This document shows, piece by piece, positions 15,454-24,658 of a stretch of DNA of 58,734 bases. The stretch comes from Xanthomonas cannabis pv. cannabis (GTDB lineage Bacteria; Pseudomonadota; Gammaproteobacteria; Xanthomonadales; Xanthomonadaceae): positions 1-58,734 of the forward strand of contig NZ_JSZE01000094.1 of assembly GCF_000802365.1 (NCBI RefSeq). The letters run 5' to 3'. The first letter of the stretch is position 1. The number at the start of each line of letters is the position of its first letter. The notes under the pieces are model-generated. The model did no database searches, was not told the DNA's origin, and saw nothing but the letters and a program-made list of their open reading frames with translations. A program made the translations under genes and the position numbers.

Positions 15454-15486
15454 CGAGGGCCACCCGATATGCCCGGGCGGCCCTCG
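15454..15486 (-). terminator. Rho-independent terminator of the esterase gene
   Basis: CGAGGGCC (15454-15461) pairs with GGCCCTCG (15479-15486), with additional GC pairing inside. On the minus strand the stem is followed by a pyrimidine run (CTTTCTCTCTTTTC). It lies some 65 bp after the stop of the minus-strand esterase gene. Confidence 0.75.
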
Positions 15487-15552
15487 TGCGTTGTACGTTA
15501 TCTGTCCCCGCTATTGCGGGGCACCACCGCTGTGCCAAGCGCGGTGGCTTGT

Positions 15553-16578
15553 CTAGCGAAACGACTCACGCAGCCGCTTGCCCGCATACTCCTGCGCGGC
15601 CTTTGCCTTGGCAACGACTGCCGCACAACCGAAGAACTCGTGCGTCACGCCGGTGTAGACCTCGCGCTCGACCGGTACATTGGCCTCCTTGAGGGCGTCC
15701 TCCAGCTTGGCGCCGTCGCTGCGCAGCGGGTCGATGGTGGCGTTGATGAGCGTCACCGGTGCCAGGCCGCGCAGGTTGGCGTTGACCAGGTCCAGGCGCG
15801 TATCTGCCTTGTCCGCATCGCTACGGATCAGGTGCTCCACGAACCACTCGATCATGGCCTTGTTCAAGGGCTTGGCGATGGCGTTTTCGATGTAGGACTC
15901 GGTGTGCAGGCTGCCGGTCTGGCCGACCGGGTACACCGCCAGGATATGCGTCGGTGCCTGCAGCCCCTTGTCGCGTGCGGCTACCGCCGTGGCGATGGCG
16001 AGGTTGCCACCGGCGCTTTCGCCCGCAAGGGCCACGCGCTGGGGATTACCGCCGATGCTGGCCGCATTGGCCAGCACCCATTCGTAGGTGGCGAGTGCGT
16101 CGTCCCAGGCAGCGGGAAACTTGTGCTCTGGCGCCTGGCGGTAATCGACCGAAACCACGATGGCGCCGGTTTCCTTGGCCAGCCCACGCGCGCCGCCGTC
16201 GTAGACCTCGGCATTGGCGATCACCCAGCCACCACCGTGGAAATAGACGATCACCGGCAGTTGCGTGCCGCCGTTGGGGGTATAGATCAGTGCCGGGAGA
16301 TTGCCTGCTGGCGTCTCCAGCGTGTGAGCCGTGCGTTTGACGCCGGGCACCAGGACTTCCGGGTCGGTGGTCTTGCCCTGGTCCTGCAATACCTTGTTGA
16401 CCGCATCGGCAATGGTGGGCTGCTGCCGTGCTTCCTGTGGCGTCAATTTTTCGATGGCCTTGGGTTCCAGCGCATCGTGCGCCAGTGCTACCTGGTGCAT
16501 GTCGTCATCGGCGCGAAGGGTGCCGATGATGTTTGCGAGGGTGTCGATGATGGGATTGGGTTTGCCGTTGTCGGTCAT
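15553..16578 (-). CDS. Alpha/beta-hydrolase, hormone-sensitive-lipase (family IV) esterase
   Basis: 341 residues from ATG 16578. The core has YFHGGGWVIA (the oxyanion-hole HGGGW of family IV), VSVDYRQAPEHKFPAAWDDAL, LAGESAGGNLA with the nucleophilic Ser in G-E-S-A-G, NATIDPLRSDG with the acid and GVTHEFFG with the histidine, all in the right order. About 70 residues precede the hydrolase fold and lack a signal peptide, so the enzyme is probably cytoplasmic. It would hydrolyse short-chain esters; the natural substrate cannot be told from sequence. It is a single-gene unit with its own terminator. Confidence 0.88.
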   Translation of the reverse strand: MTDNGKPNPIIDTLANIIGTLRADDDMHQVALAHDALEPKAIEKLTPQEARQQPTIADAVNKVLQDQGKTTDPEVLVPGVKRTAHTLETPAGNLPALIYTPNGGTQLPVIVYFHGGGWVIANAEVYDGGARGLAKETGAIVVSVDYRQAPEHKFPAAWDDALATYEWVLANAASIGGNPQRVALAGESAGGNLAIATAVAARDKGLQAPTHILAVYPVGQTGSLHTESYIENAIAKPLNKAMIEWFVEHLIRSDADKADTRLDLVNANLRGLAPVTLINATIDPLRSDGAKLEDALKEANVPVEREVYTGVTHEFFGCAAVVAKAKAAQEYAGKRLRESFR

Positions 16579-17350
16579 CTGCGCGTCTTCTGAGGAGTGG
16601 TGCGACGCTAGCGCCGATCTGATCAATGGTGTGGCAAGGGAACACGACCGTTGTGCACGTGGTTGCAACAATTGAGCTCGCTTGGCCGCACGGCGACGCC
16701 GGAGCAGCTGGAGCAGGGGCAACGGGCCGCCCTCCACCAAGCGGGTGCGTTGGCCGGGACATTGATTGACCAGGGTGGATCGTCGCTGCTGGCGCTGTGC
16801 GATTGCGCCGCGAACCGTCTGCTGCGCGCGCAGCGCGGCAACGCGAGCCGCGTGCGTTGACGGATGAGTGACCGTTTCATGCCCCCCAGGGCACGGGAAG
16901 CCTTGCAGGCGTGCGCTGGCGCAGGCGCCCTATCGCCGGATAGGGCAACCAGCCGACGGCGTCTGGAATCAGCTGCCCGGGCGGCGGACGCCGGACGGCA
17001 TCGCAGCGTGACAATGTGCCGAGACGCGCCGACCTAGTGCAGGTGCGTGAAAACCCAGCAGGCGCCACTCAGCAGCGTGACGTAGCCAGTGACAAGTGCC
17101 GCATGGATGGCACGTTGATGCGTTCTGATCAGCTGCATGCTTCCCCTCGCACACAAACATCTGCTGTTGGAATGCCGGCTCTGGATGTGCTCCGCATCCC
17201 ACGAGATGAGCGGCCCATGGCCTCGTGTCCGACAGCGTGATGTTGGTGTGAAGGTGGGCGCCAATCCAATAGAAAATTTCTATCCCTCGATTCCGGAACG
17301 AACCCGCCGGCTCACAGGGTCTCGACTCGCCATTTCCGATCATTGCGCGC
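16579..17350. other. Intergenic stretch of about 770 bp with one small hairpin
   Basis: No gene of normal size is supported; overlapping frames have no recognisable domains. GCCCTATC (16927-16934) and GATAGGGC (16939-16946) form a perfect eight-base hairpin with a four-base loop, but no T-run follows on either strand. One possible small membrane peptide gene is listed separately. Confidence 0.4.
17034..17138 (-). CDS. Possible 34-residue membrane peptide
   Basis: An ATG at 17138 is preceded by GAGGGGAAGC, a good ribosome site. The peptide begins MQLIRTHQRAIHAALVTGYV and ends LLSGACWVFTHLH, giving a positively charged N-terminus and one hydrophobic segment long enough to cross the membrane. 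There is no family match and no operon partner, so it could be chance. Conservation of the reading frame in other Xanthomonas genomes would decide. Confidence 0.3.
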   Translation of the reverse strand: MQLIRTHQRAIHAALVTGYVTLLSGACWVFTHLH

Positions 17351-17668
17351 ATGAATAGTGGTAACCAGATCACAGCGCGAACCGTGACTGTCGCGCCCGG
17401 CGACACGGGGCGCGCCGGCAGCAAGATCACCGTCGAGTTGTCTGCCCATCCCGACCCGCGGTGGCAGGCGTGCTTCCAGTTCGTGGTGCAAGGCCGCGAC
17501 GGGTTCTTCATGGAAGCCAGGCCGGTGTTCGACCGCGGCAGCTTCGAGGGGATGGTGCCGCCCGCGCACGTGGATGGGTTTCGTCAGGAACTCAATGACG
17601 TCATCGCAGCGGCCAATGTGCTTGCACGTGCGCAGGCCAACAAGGACGCGCCGCCTCGACGCCGCTGA
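17351..17668 (+). CDS. Hypothetical protein
   Basis: 105 residues, ATG 17351, no clear ribosome site. The protein contains SKITVELSAHPDPRWQACFQ, then FFMEARPVFDRGSFEGMVPPAHVDGF, and a helical, Arg-rich C-terminus. The alternation of beta strands with a long final helix and the GC-rich third codon positions suggest a real small cytosolic protein. I do not recognise the family. It is flanked by a long gap and by a convergent dehydrogenase gene. Confidence 0.55.
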   Translation: MNSGNQITARTVTVAPGDTGRAGSKITVELSAHPDPRWQACFQFVVQGRDGFFMEARPVFDRGSFEGMVPPAHVDGFRQELNDVIAAANVLARAQANKDAPPRRR

Positions 17669-17734
17669 GCCTGGCGGGTGCAGGGGGATGTGCGAGGGCA
17701 AGCGGTCAGCTGCGATGATGCGCCCCCCACTGCG

Positions 17735-18622
17735 TCACCGCTGGCCTAGCGCCGCGGAGACTCGATCCAACCGCTCACTCAGTACCTCACGACCGGCATC
17801 GAGCGCGGTGTTGCCGATCCGCTGCTGCCACGCGGCAGTCGCCGATGCCATCTCGGCAGGCAGGCCCAGGGCGGCCACGGTGGCGGCAACCTCATGCATC
17901 TCTGCCGCGCGGCGGACGCCGTGCACCATCATGCGCTCCAGGTTGTAGCTGGCCTGCTCGCCCCACTCGCGTTGTGGTGAAGACGCATTGAGCGATGCGA
18001 TGACCTGGTCTTCGACACCTGCACGCCGGGCGGCGATGAAGCATTCGGCGCACAGCGCCTCGATGCCCTTGACCATCACCGAGCGCAGCATCTTGATGGA
18101 CGACGCCTGGCCCACGAGGTCGCCAGCGATCTCGGGCCGCATGCCCAGCGCCTGCAGCATGGTCAGTGCGGCAGGCGCATGCGGGCCGCTCACCAGCAGC
18201 GGTACGTGGTGCCGTTGCGGCAGCACCGGGGCCATGACCGCAACGTCGACATAGCGGCCGCCGGCCGCTTCGATCACGGCCGCTGCCGCCTGTTTGGTGC
18301 CGGGTGCACACGAGTTGCAGTCCAGCCAGAGCGCTGCCTTGCGCAGGGCGGGCGCTGCTGCGTGTGCTGCCGCTTGTGCACAGTCGGCAGTGACCAGGCT
18401 GAAGACGATATCTGCCTGTTCCACTGCGGCTGCGGCGCTTTCGCAGCCCACCACGGCATGGTCGAGGTAGCGCGCATGCATGGCAGGTTGCGTCTCGGGG
18501 TGGTCGCTCTTGATGTCGTAGGCCGTGATCCGGCGCTGGCCATCGAGTGCCCAACCCTCGTGGAATGCGCATGCGGCTTCGCCGAAGCCGATAAAGGCGA
18601 GTGCGCCGTACGATGCTGACAT
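17735..18622 (-). CDS. NAD(P)-dependent dehydrogenase of the 6-phosphogluconate/3-hydroxyisobutyrate superfamily (DUF1932)
   Basis: 295 residues from ATG 18622, with AGGAG before it. The N-terminal Rossmann domain starts LAFIGFGEAACAFHEGW (GxGxxx type) and continues with ADIVFSLVTADCA and LWLDCNSCAPGTKQ. The C-terminal helical domain has ASSIKMLRSVMVKGIEALCAECFIAARRAG, the position where the catalytic Lys sits in this superfamily, and the DUF1932 block REWGEQASYNLERMMVHGVRRAAEMHEV. It would oxidise a small hydroxy-acid with NAD(P); the substrate is unknown. No metabolic partner genes are adjacent. Confidence 0.8.
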   Translation of the reverse strand: MSASYGALAFIGFGEAACAFHEGWALDGQRRITAYDIKSDHPETQPAMHARYLDHAVVGCESAAAAVEQADIVFSLVTADCAQAAAHAAAPALRKAALWLDCNSCAPGTKQAAAAVIEAAGGRYVDVAVMAPVLPQRHHVPLLVSGPHAPAALTMLQALGMRPEIAGDLVGQASSIKMLRSVMVKGIEALCAECFIAARRAGVEDQVIASLNASSPQREWGEQASYNLERMMVHGVRRAAEMHEVAATVAALGLPAEMASATAAWQQRIGNTALDAGREVLSERLDRVSAALGQR

Positions 18623-19010
18623 GCAGGAGCTCCTGTGCCGCGGGTGGTCGATCGGGCGGGTGTGGGTTGTCTGATGCAACGCTAAGAGGTGCCGTCAAGC
18701 CGGACTGTCTTGGGTTGGATGGAGTGGCCCACTCATGCGTTGCCTCGTTGATGCAACTTCAAACGCGCCCGGGGCTCGGCGACGCGTTGCAGGCCTCCAC
18801 CCTGACCTCATGCGTCTTGTACGTTAGGGCCGGCGATGCGAGGGAGGACAGTTCAACATGCATGCCGAACCGGCACGGGGCCGAGCGCGAACCGACGCGT
18901 GCTTCCGCGAATCAATGCAACGCCACGTGAGGCTGCGCACGCACTGGCCGGTGCGTGTGTGCGGAGCCGGCATCGCATCGCGATGCGGTGCGCCGGTGCG
19001 GCCTGATCCA
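18623..19010. other. Intergenic stretch of 388 bp
   Basis: It lies upstream of the minus-strand dehydrogenase and downstream of the minus-strand SDR. No gene, repeat or strong terminator is evident; a long plus-strand frame that begins here only mirrors the SDR gene. Confidence 0.4.
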
Positions 19011-20627
19011 TCACCAATCCGTCGGCGCGTAATCCTTCAGGAACTGGCCCCACACGTGCTCGCCGGTATTGAAGCCGTGGATGATCGGGTCGACGATGCG
19101 GGCGGCGCCGTCGACGATGTCCAGCGGCGGATGGAAGCGTTCCTGCTGGACCTTGAGCGCGGCAATGTCGGCCGGATCTTCGTCGGTGACCCAGCCGGTG
19201 TCGACGCTGTTCATGTGGATGCCGTCGTTCTGATAATCGGCCGCCGAGGTGCGCGTCATCATGTTCAACGCGGCCTTGGCCATGTTGGTATGCGGGTGGC
19301 GCGTGGTCTTGAAGTTGCGGTAGAACTGGCCTTCCATCGCCGAGACGTTGACGATGTGCTTGTCGCGTTCGGGCGTGCGCAGCATCAGGGGCTTCAGGCG
19401 CGCGTTGATGATGAACGGCGCGATGGCGTTGACCAGTTGCGTTTCCAGCAGCTCCACCGAGGGCACTTCGGCCATCAGCAGGCGCCAGGAGTTGCGCCCG
19501 CGCAGGTCCACCTGCTGCAGGTCCTGGTCCAGCCGGCCTTCGGGGAACAGGTGTTCCTGACCCACCAGCTCGTCGTCCAGCAGCGCGATCTGCGACAGCT
19601 CTGCAGCGCGGGTGAGGCCGTCTGCATCGTCGAGGCCGCGCCCATGCACGGCCGGCAGCGCGGTGGCCGATGCGTCGCGCAGCAATTCGGGCGTGCGCAG
19701 GCCTTCGTAATGGCCAACGAGTTGTTGCACCGTCTCCGGCAGGTCATGCAGGGCGGCGGTTTCATTGGCCATCATGTGCGCATAGAACTGCGGTGGGCGG
19801 CGCACCGTCTGGCAGGCATTGTTGATGATGAAATCCAGCCGCTCGCGGGTGGCCAGCAATTGGCTGCAGAAGGCTTCCACGCTGGGCGTGTGGCGCAGAT
19901 CCAGGCCAAAGACCTGCAGGCGGTGGCCCCACTGCGCGAAATCCGGTTCTTCCGCATAACGCGCGGCCGAATCGCGCGGAAAACGCGTGGTGACGATCAA
20001 TTCCGCGCCGGCACGCAGCAGCTTCAATCCGGCCTGATAACCGATCTTCACCCGCCCACCGGTGAGCAGCGCCACGCGCCCGCGCAGGTCGGCGGTTTCG
20101 GTGCGCTTGAAGAAATTGAGCTCGGCGCAGGCCGGGCACATCTGGTCGTAGAAGTGATGCAGCTGGGTGAACTTCTGCTTGCACACATAGCAGTGCCGCA
20201 GCTCCGGCGAGTGCAGCTGCTCCGGTGCCTCGGCGGCGTTCTCGCCGTTGTGTGCGTCGTGCAGGCCGGCGGCATGCGGCGGAAAGTAGTTCGGCGTGCT
20301 GAACACCGGTTTGCGCCGCAGTGCGCGGATGCCGCGTTGTTCCAGCAGCGCTTCGGCCTTGCGCACCTTTTCCTGATGCCGCTCGCGTTCGCGCTGCTTG
20401 AGCAGCTGCCGTCGCGCCTTGGGCTCGGGGTGATAGACCTTGGCGACCACCTGATGCAGGCGCACGCGATCGGCCTCGGGCAAGGTGTCGAGCACACTGC
20501 GGTCGGCCTCGATGGCCTCCAGCAGATCCAGCGCCGCGCGCAGGCGGTCGGTCAGGGGCAGGTCGTCGTTGGCGGGCAGGGGCGGAGCGTTGGTGTTCAA
20601 GGCAGATCCGGAAAAGACGTTGGGCAT
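19011..20627 (-). CDS. Short-chain dehydrogenase with N-terminal zinc-ribbon extension
   Basis: 538 residues from ATG 20627. An N-terminal helical region rich in Arg/Glu (about residues 50-100) is followed by CYVCKQKFTQLHHFYDQMCPAC (two CxxC pairs, likely binding zinc or iron). The Rossmann domain then begins RVALLTGGRVKIGYQAGLKLLRAGAELIVTTRF, continues with FIINNACQT (NNA motif) and NVSAMEGQF (catalytic Ser), and has HTNMAKAALNMMT where YxxxK is expected. The Lys is present but the Tyr position is Thr. The usual SDR is about 250 residues, so this is roughly double. A long insert (about residues 320-390) separates the NNA block from the Ser block. Function unknown; the family is widespread in proteobacteria and fungi. 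Confidence 0.85.
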   Translation of the reverse strand: MPNVFSGSALNTNAPPLPANDDLPLTDRLRAALDLLEAIEADRSVLDTLPEADRVRLHQVVAKVYHPEPKARRQLLKQRERERHQEKVRKAEALLEQRGIRALRRKPVFSTPNYFPPHAAGLHDAHNGENAAEAPEQLHSPELRHCYVCKQKFTQLHHFYDQMCPACAELNFFKRTETADLRGRVALLTGGRVKIGYQAGLKLLRAGAELIVTTRFPRDSAARYAEEPDFAQWGHRLQVFGLDLRHTPSVEAFCSQLLATRERLDFIINNACQTVRRPPQFYAHMMANETAALHDLPETVQQLVGHYEGLRTPELLRDASATALPAVHGRGLDDADGLTRAAELSQIALLDDELVGQEHLFPEGRLDQDLQQVDLRGRNSWRLLMAEVPSVELLETQLVNAIAPFIINARLKPLMLRTPERDKHIVNVSAMEGQFYRNFKTTRHPHTNMAKAALNMMTRTSAADYQNDGIHMNSVDTGWVTDEDPADIAALKVQQERFHPPLDIVDGAARIVDPIIHGFNTGEHVWGQFLKDYAPTDW

Positions 20628-20964
20628 CGGTCGCGTGCCAGGCACGCGTGGAGGAGGCCGCGGCAGGGTGCGGCGAGTGTGCGCGCCGGGCGGCCCCAAG
20701 GCGCGATGACGCATTATTTTCACCGATCCGGGCAGGTTGGCGCCAATGCCGCGGGCCGGGTGGCCAGCTACCTACCTACGACGATGCGTGACCGGCAACC
20801 GAGCGGCTGCCCAGGCGCTGCTCGCGCCCGCCGCGGATGTGTGCAGGCCCGTCTCCGCTGCCTTTGCCTAGCGGCAAGCGGTGCGGTGTGGATGGCGTAG
20901 CGCTCACGCACCCTCCAGTGCTGCTGGGCTAGGGTGGCCGCTCATGCTGTGGCGGGAGAACACG
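20628..20964. promoter_or_regulatory. Divergent intergenic region between the SDR and GST genes
   Basis: 337 bp separating divergently transcribed genes, so it must hold both promoters. No operator-like palindrome or clear box was identified. Confidence 0.4.
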
Positions 20965-21939
20965 ATGGGCCTGTTGGTCGATGGCAAGTGGCAAGACCGG
21001 TGGTACGACACCGACAAGAGCGATGGGCGATTCGAGCGTTCTCAATCGCAGTTTCGCAACTGGGTGACACGCGACGGGTCGGCCGGGCCGCATGGCGAAG
21101 GCGGGTTCAAGGCGGCCGCGGGCCGCTACCACCTGTATGTGTCGCTGGCCTGCCCCTGGGCGCATCGCACGCTGATCTTTCGTCGGCTGAAGGGGCTGGA
21201 ACCACTGATCGATGTGTCGGTGGTGCACTGGCTGATGGGTGAGCAGGGCTGGACCTTCGACCCTGGTCCGGGTGTGGTGGCCGATTCGGTCAACCATGCC
21301 ACGCGCTTGTACGAGGTGTATCTGAAGGCCGACCCGCGCTACTCCGGCCGCGTGACGGTGCCGGTGCTCTGGGACCGTGAGCGCGGCACGGTGGTGAGCA
21401 ATGAATCGGCCGACATCATCCGCATGTTCAATAGCGCCTTCGACGACGTGGGTGCCCGCGCGGGCGACTACTTCCCTGCGCACCTGCGTGAGCAGATCGA
21501 CGCGGTCAACGCACGCGTGTACGACACCGTCAACAACGGAGTTTACAAGGCGGGCTTTGCGACCACCCAACACGCCTACGAAGAGGCCGTGACGCCACTG
21601 TTCGCCTCACTGGACTGGCTTGAGGCGCGCCTTGGCCAGCAGCGCTATCTATGCGGCGACACCCTGACCGAAGCGGACTGGCGCCTGTTCACCACCTTGG
21701 TGCGGTTCGATGCCGTGTATGTGGGGCACTTCAAATGCAATCTGAAAAGGATTGCCGATTACCCGCAGTTGTCCGGCTTCCTGCGCGAGCTGTACCAGCT
21801 GCCGGGAATCGCCGAGACGGTGAATTTCCAGCATATCAAGGGCCACTATTACCAAAGCCACGGCATGATCAATCCGACCGGAATCGTGCCGATGGGGCCG
21901 CTGCTGGATCTGGATGCACCCCACGGGCGTGGCGGTTGA
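20965..21939 (+). CDS. yqjG: Glutathionyl-hydroquinone reductase (xi-class glutathione transferase, YqjG/ECM4 family)
   Basis: 324 residues from ATG 20965, with GGGAGAACACG before it. The signature LYVSLACPWAHRTLIFRRLKGLE carries the catalytic Cys of the CPW motif. It is followed by a thioredoxin-fold region with VTVPVLWDRERGTVVSNESADIIRMFN and the helical C-terminal domain with YLCGDTLTEADWRLFTTLVRFD, including the YVGHFKCN block that marks this class. The enzyme reduces glutathionyl-hydroquinones and related conjugates with glutathione in the cytoplasm. It is divergent from the SDR gene, possibly sharing regulation under redox or quinone stress. Confidence 0.92.
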   Translation: MGLLVDGKWQDRWYDTDKSDGRFERSQSQFRNWVTRDGSAGPHGEGGFKAAAGRYHLYVSLACPWAHRTLIFRRLKGLEPLIDVSVVHWLMGEQGWTFDPGPGVVADSVNHATRLYEVYLKADPRYSGRVTVPVLWDRERGTVVSNESADIIRMFNSAFDDVGARAGDYFPAHLREQIDAVNARVYDTVNNGVYKAGFATTQHAYEEAVTPLFASLDWLEARLGQQRYLCGDTLTEADWRLFTTLVRFDAVYVGHFKCNLKRIADYPQLSGFLRELYQLPGIAETVNFQHIKGHYYQSHGMINPTGIVPMGPLLDLDAPHGRGG

Positions 21940-22137
21940 AGTGCAGGGCGTTTCAGGCAGCCTATGTGCCCGATTGCAGCTTGGCGATGGAATGTGCAGC
22001 AATGGTGGAACGCAGTGGCCCAGGCGCCCGAAGCACCCGCCTAACGCCAGGCGGGGTACTGCAGCACGGCCGTGCTGCGGCCACGGTGCAGAAGTTGAAC
22101 CATGGTGCAGCACTGCATGCAGGCACGTCAGCGGGAA

Positions 22138-22599
22138 TTAGCGCTTTGCGGCGTCCCGGATGATCAAGGTGGCCGCGCCCACCGAGATGGCGTCTTCGAC
22201 AATGCCGGTGCTGGTCTGGCCGTAGCGTTCGATGGCGCGTATGCGGGCGTTGAAGGTGAGATAGGCAGCGGCGACCGCGGTGGTTGCACCGAGCAGGGCG
22301 GCAATGCCACGTTGCTCGCGCGGCGCCAACGCAGTGCCGACGATGACGCCGGTGGCGATGCGGGCGATCATTCCGGGGAGCACGATGCGGTCCGGGGCAG
22401 TCTTCATCTTGTCGCCCGCCAGCTCACCGCCGGCCAGCGCCAGCATGCCGGCCGAGGCGACAGGGTTGGCAAGCAACGACGGGGCGCCATTGTCAGCAGG
22501 AAGCTTGCCGGTGCGGGCGGCATTGGCCACTGCTGCCAGCGGCGTCATCGAGCGCATGCCGGCGACGGCGCTCATCAGGATGGAATGAATCAAAGCCAT
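22138..22599 (-). CDS. DUF4126 membrane protein
   Basis: 153 residues from ATG 22599, with AGAGGTG upstream. MALIHSILMSAVAGMRSMTP, then LAALAGGELAGDKMKTAPDRI and ALLGATTAVAAAYLTFNARI, match the DUF4126 pattern of Gly/Ala-rich hydrophobic segments with the conserved AGMRSM(T)P and GELxxDK blocks. Three to four membrane segments are predicted by eye. Function is not known. It is transcribed alone. Confidence 0.8.
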   Translation of the reverse strand: MALIHSILMSAVAGMRSMTPLAAVANAARTGKLPADNGAPSLLANPVASAGMLALAGGELAGDKMKTAPDRIVLPGMIARIATGVIVGTALAPREQRGIAALLGATTAVAAAYLTFNARIRAIERYGQTSTGIVEDAISVGAATLIIRDAAKR

Positions 22600-22784
22600 G
22601 TGCACCTCTGCCTGTGGTCGACGAGCGCAAACCAACGGCACTGCGAACGTCACGCTGTTGTGGATCGCTACACACTAGGGCCGGGCATGTGTGGGCATTG
22701 GCAAGACGTTGTGCACGCCGCGCATCGGTCGCGCCCGTATGCCGGTGCTTGCTGTTCGCCACGTGCCGCCGGGTGGTGCGTAGG

Positions 22785-23288
22785 TCATGTGGCGCGCAGC
22801 CTCTGCAGCTGCCGCCACAGCGAACGGATCAATAACGCCTGCGAGATGCGGGCGTTACCCCATTGCCTGGCGAACTGACCGCGGCGCCATGCCAGCCGCA
22901 CGACCGTGTCGTAGTTCTTGTGGTAACGCACCTGTTCGTACTCGCCGACATCCAGGTAAACCTGCGCGGGGAGATCAGTGTGGGTGGTGGCGTAGGCAGC
23001 TTCACGCTGCGCCATGACATGCGCGCCGTACCAGTACGACGGGCTGCCCAGGATGTAGCCGGAAAACATCTGCGGTGTGCTCAGCAGGATCTCGGTTCCG
23101 AGCAGGCCACCATACGAATAGCCCAGATACAGGCGCCGCTCTTCGTCAGTGGGGTAGTGCTGCGCGGTGAAGGGCAACACCTGGTCACGCAGATACGCGA
23201 CATACGCCGCGCTCTTGCCGTGCCCGGCGTCTGAGACCAGCGCGACGCGCCGCTCACCGGCTGCGTCTCGACACCTTGATCGCGCATC
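22785..23288 (-). pseudogene. 5'-truncated alpha/beta-hydrolase of the Fes/IroE-like esterase family
   Basis: The frame reads RRVALVSDAGHGKSAAYVAY, LRDQVLPFTAQHYPTDEER, YLGYSYGGLLGTEILLSTP and then FSGYILGSPSYWYG. The nucleophile motif G-Y-S-Y-G-G and the SPSxWYG block are those of siderophore-esterase-like hydrolases. Such proteins have more than 100 further residues at the N-terminus with the start of the fold and the oxyanion site. Here the frame opens directly behind the stop codon of the upstream gene, has no start codon before Met of MLPFTAQ or similar in a sensible place, and the missing part is absent. I read it as the 3' remnant of a deleted gene. Confidence 0.75.
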
Positions 23289-23909
23289 TCAGTTCAATTG
23301 CCCGACCACGGCGAGCGCTGGTGCGCGCGCCATATCGTTCGGGTTGCTGCCGGGTACGTCCTGCGGAACCTGCATGCCGCGGCTGCGGTAGAAATCGGTC
23401 CAGTATGGCGAGATCCTGCCGGTCTGCAGGTTCTTGAAGTTCATCGGCTGCAGCGCAAACACATGGTGTGCCCGGAACGCGCGCTCGATGAAGTCCGAGC
23501 AGTAATAGCTGTCTTCGTTCGGCACATAGGTGTCGTTGTAGGGTTTGCCGAGCATGCGACGCGCCTGGGCGACGGCGTCTGCAATGGCAGGGCGATGCTC
23601 CGGCGTGAGGCGATACACGATGATCTGCCGGTGCTTGGTGGTCGCCTCGTCGATGAACGTGTGCAGCGACTGCTGGCGCGAGCCCTGTTCGTCGGCGTGC
23701 AGGACGATCTGCGTGTTCCCTTCGTGCGCGACCAGTGCCACATGGTCGAAGCTGGGCGCGCCCGGTCTTGCGGTTGCATCGTCGATCGCACCACTGAGGC
23801 CGGTACGTGCGGCGGTGACGAACAGCAGGTCGCCCTCGTGGACGCGCAGGGCTGATGCCGTGACGGGCAGCAAGGCGAACAGGAGTGAGAGCAGCAGGGC
23901 GAAACGCAT
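23289..23909 (-). CDS. YiiX/YebB-like permuted papain-fold hydrolase, exported
   Basis: 206 residues with signal peptide MRFALLLSLLFALLPVTASA. The mature protein has LRVHEGDLLFVTAARTGLSGAID, FDHVALVAHEG with the conserved His, and NEDSYYCSDFIERAFR with the conserved Cys. The order His before Cys is that of the circularly permuted NlpC/P60-like family that includes YiiX. Such proteins are thought to cut amide or thioester bonds; substrates are mostly unknown. It would act in the periplasm. Its end abuts the truncated esterase remnant, so a deletion probably joined them. Confidence 0.82.
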   Translation of the reverse strand: MRFALLLSLLFALLPVTASALRVHEGDLLFVTAARTGLSGAIDDATARPGAPSFDHVALVAHEGNTQIVLHADEQGSRQQSLHTFIDEATTKHRQIIVYRLTPEHRPAIADAVAQARRMLGKPYNDTYVPNEDSYYCSDFIERAFRAHHVFALQPMNFKNLQTGRISPYWTDFYRSRGMQVPQDVPGSNPNDMARAPALAVVGQLN

Positions 23910-24118
23910 GGTGCGGGCCTGAGGGCAATAAGACCTGCATTATTGCCTGGACGGGCAACTGGTGCGTTGCTGCAGCCAGATGCACTGCAGGAGTGGGCTC
24001 GGACCTCGGCAGCGGTGCATTGGCACCCGCTGCGGTCACCACCTGTAAACTCGGTGGGCCAGCGGGCGTCGCCGCCGCCATCGCGTCGCGGCAATCCCTG
24101 TGTCCACTGGAGTGTTGC

Positions 24119-24454
24119 ATGCGTTCTGCTGCTGCGTTGTCGTCGATGGGTCGGCTGTTTGCGGTTGCCGCGTTCATTGAGGGCGTGACCTGGGCCGGCT
24201 TGTTGCTGGGCATGTGGCTCAAGTACGGCACACAGACCACCGAGGTGGTGGTGTGGCTGTTCGGTCGCCTGCACGGTGTGGCCTTCCTGTTCTACCTGGC
24301 GGTGAGCGTGCTGGCCGCGCTGCGGCTGCGCTGGCCGTGGTGGGCCTGGGTGCTGAGCCTGCTGGCCGCAGTGCCGCCGCTGGTGACGGTGCCAGTGGAG
24401 ATGTGGTTCCGGCGTATCGGATTGCTGGGGCAACGACGAGTTGCCGTGCGCTGA
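24119..24454 (+). CDS. DUF3817 integral membrane protein
   Basis: 111 residues from ATG 24119, with GGAG upstream. FAVAAFIEGVTWAGLLLGMWLKY, then VVWLFGRLHGVAFLFYLAVSVLAAL and WWAWVLSLLAAVPPLVTVPVEMWFRR give three membrane segments with the conserved EGxT, HGxxF and PxExWF-type residues of DUF3817. Function unknown. It stands alone, divergent from the YiiX-like gene. Confidence 0.82.
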   Translation: MRSAAALSSMGRLFAVAAFIEGVTWAGLLLGMWLKYGTQTTEVVVWLFGRLHGVAFLFYLAVSVLAALRLRWPWWAWVLSLLAAVPPLVTVPVEMWFRRIGLLGQRRVAVR

Positions 24455-24658
24455 CGCATCGGCTTGCGTGCGTGACACCACCCAGCGTCAATCCGGCATT
24501 GGTGTACGGCTCGCGTAGCGACCCTGACGCGGGGCTGCGCTGCGCGTTGGTTGCGCACCTGCCACAGAGGGCATCGAGAGCGACGCGTTGCCTGGGCATG
24601 GACGCCACCGCATGCCTTTGCCACCATGGCGGCCTCAAGGACAGATCGTGGAGGCGCT

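Noticed and set aside
18858..20900. 680-residue open frame on the plus strand
   Set aside because: It is the antisense image of the zinc-ribbon SDR gene; Arg/Val/Gln-rich, no domain, while the minus strand carries clear SDR motifs.
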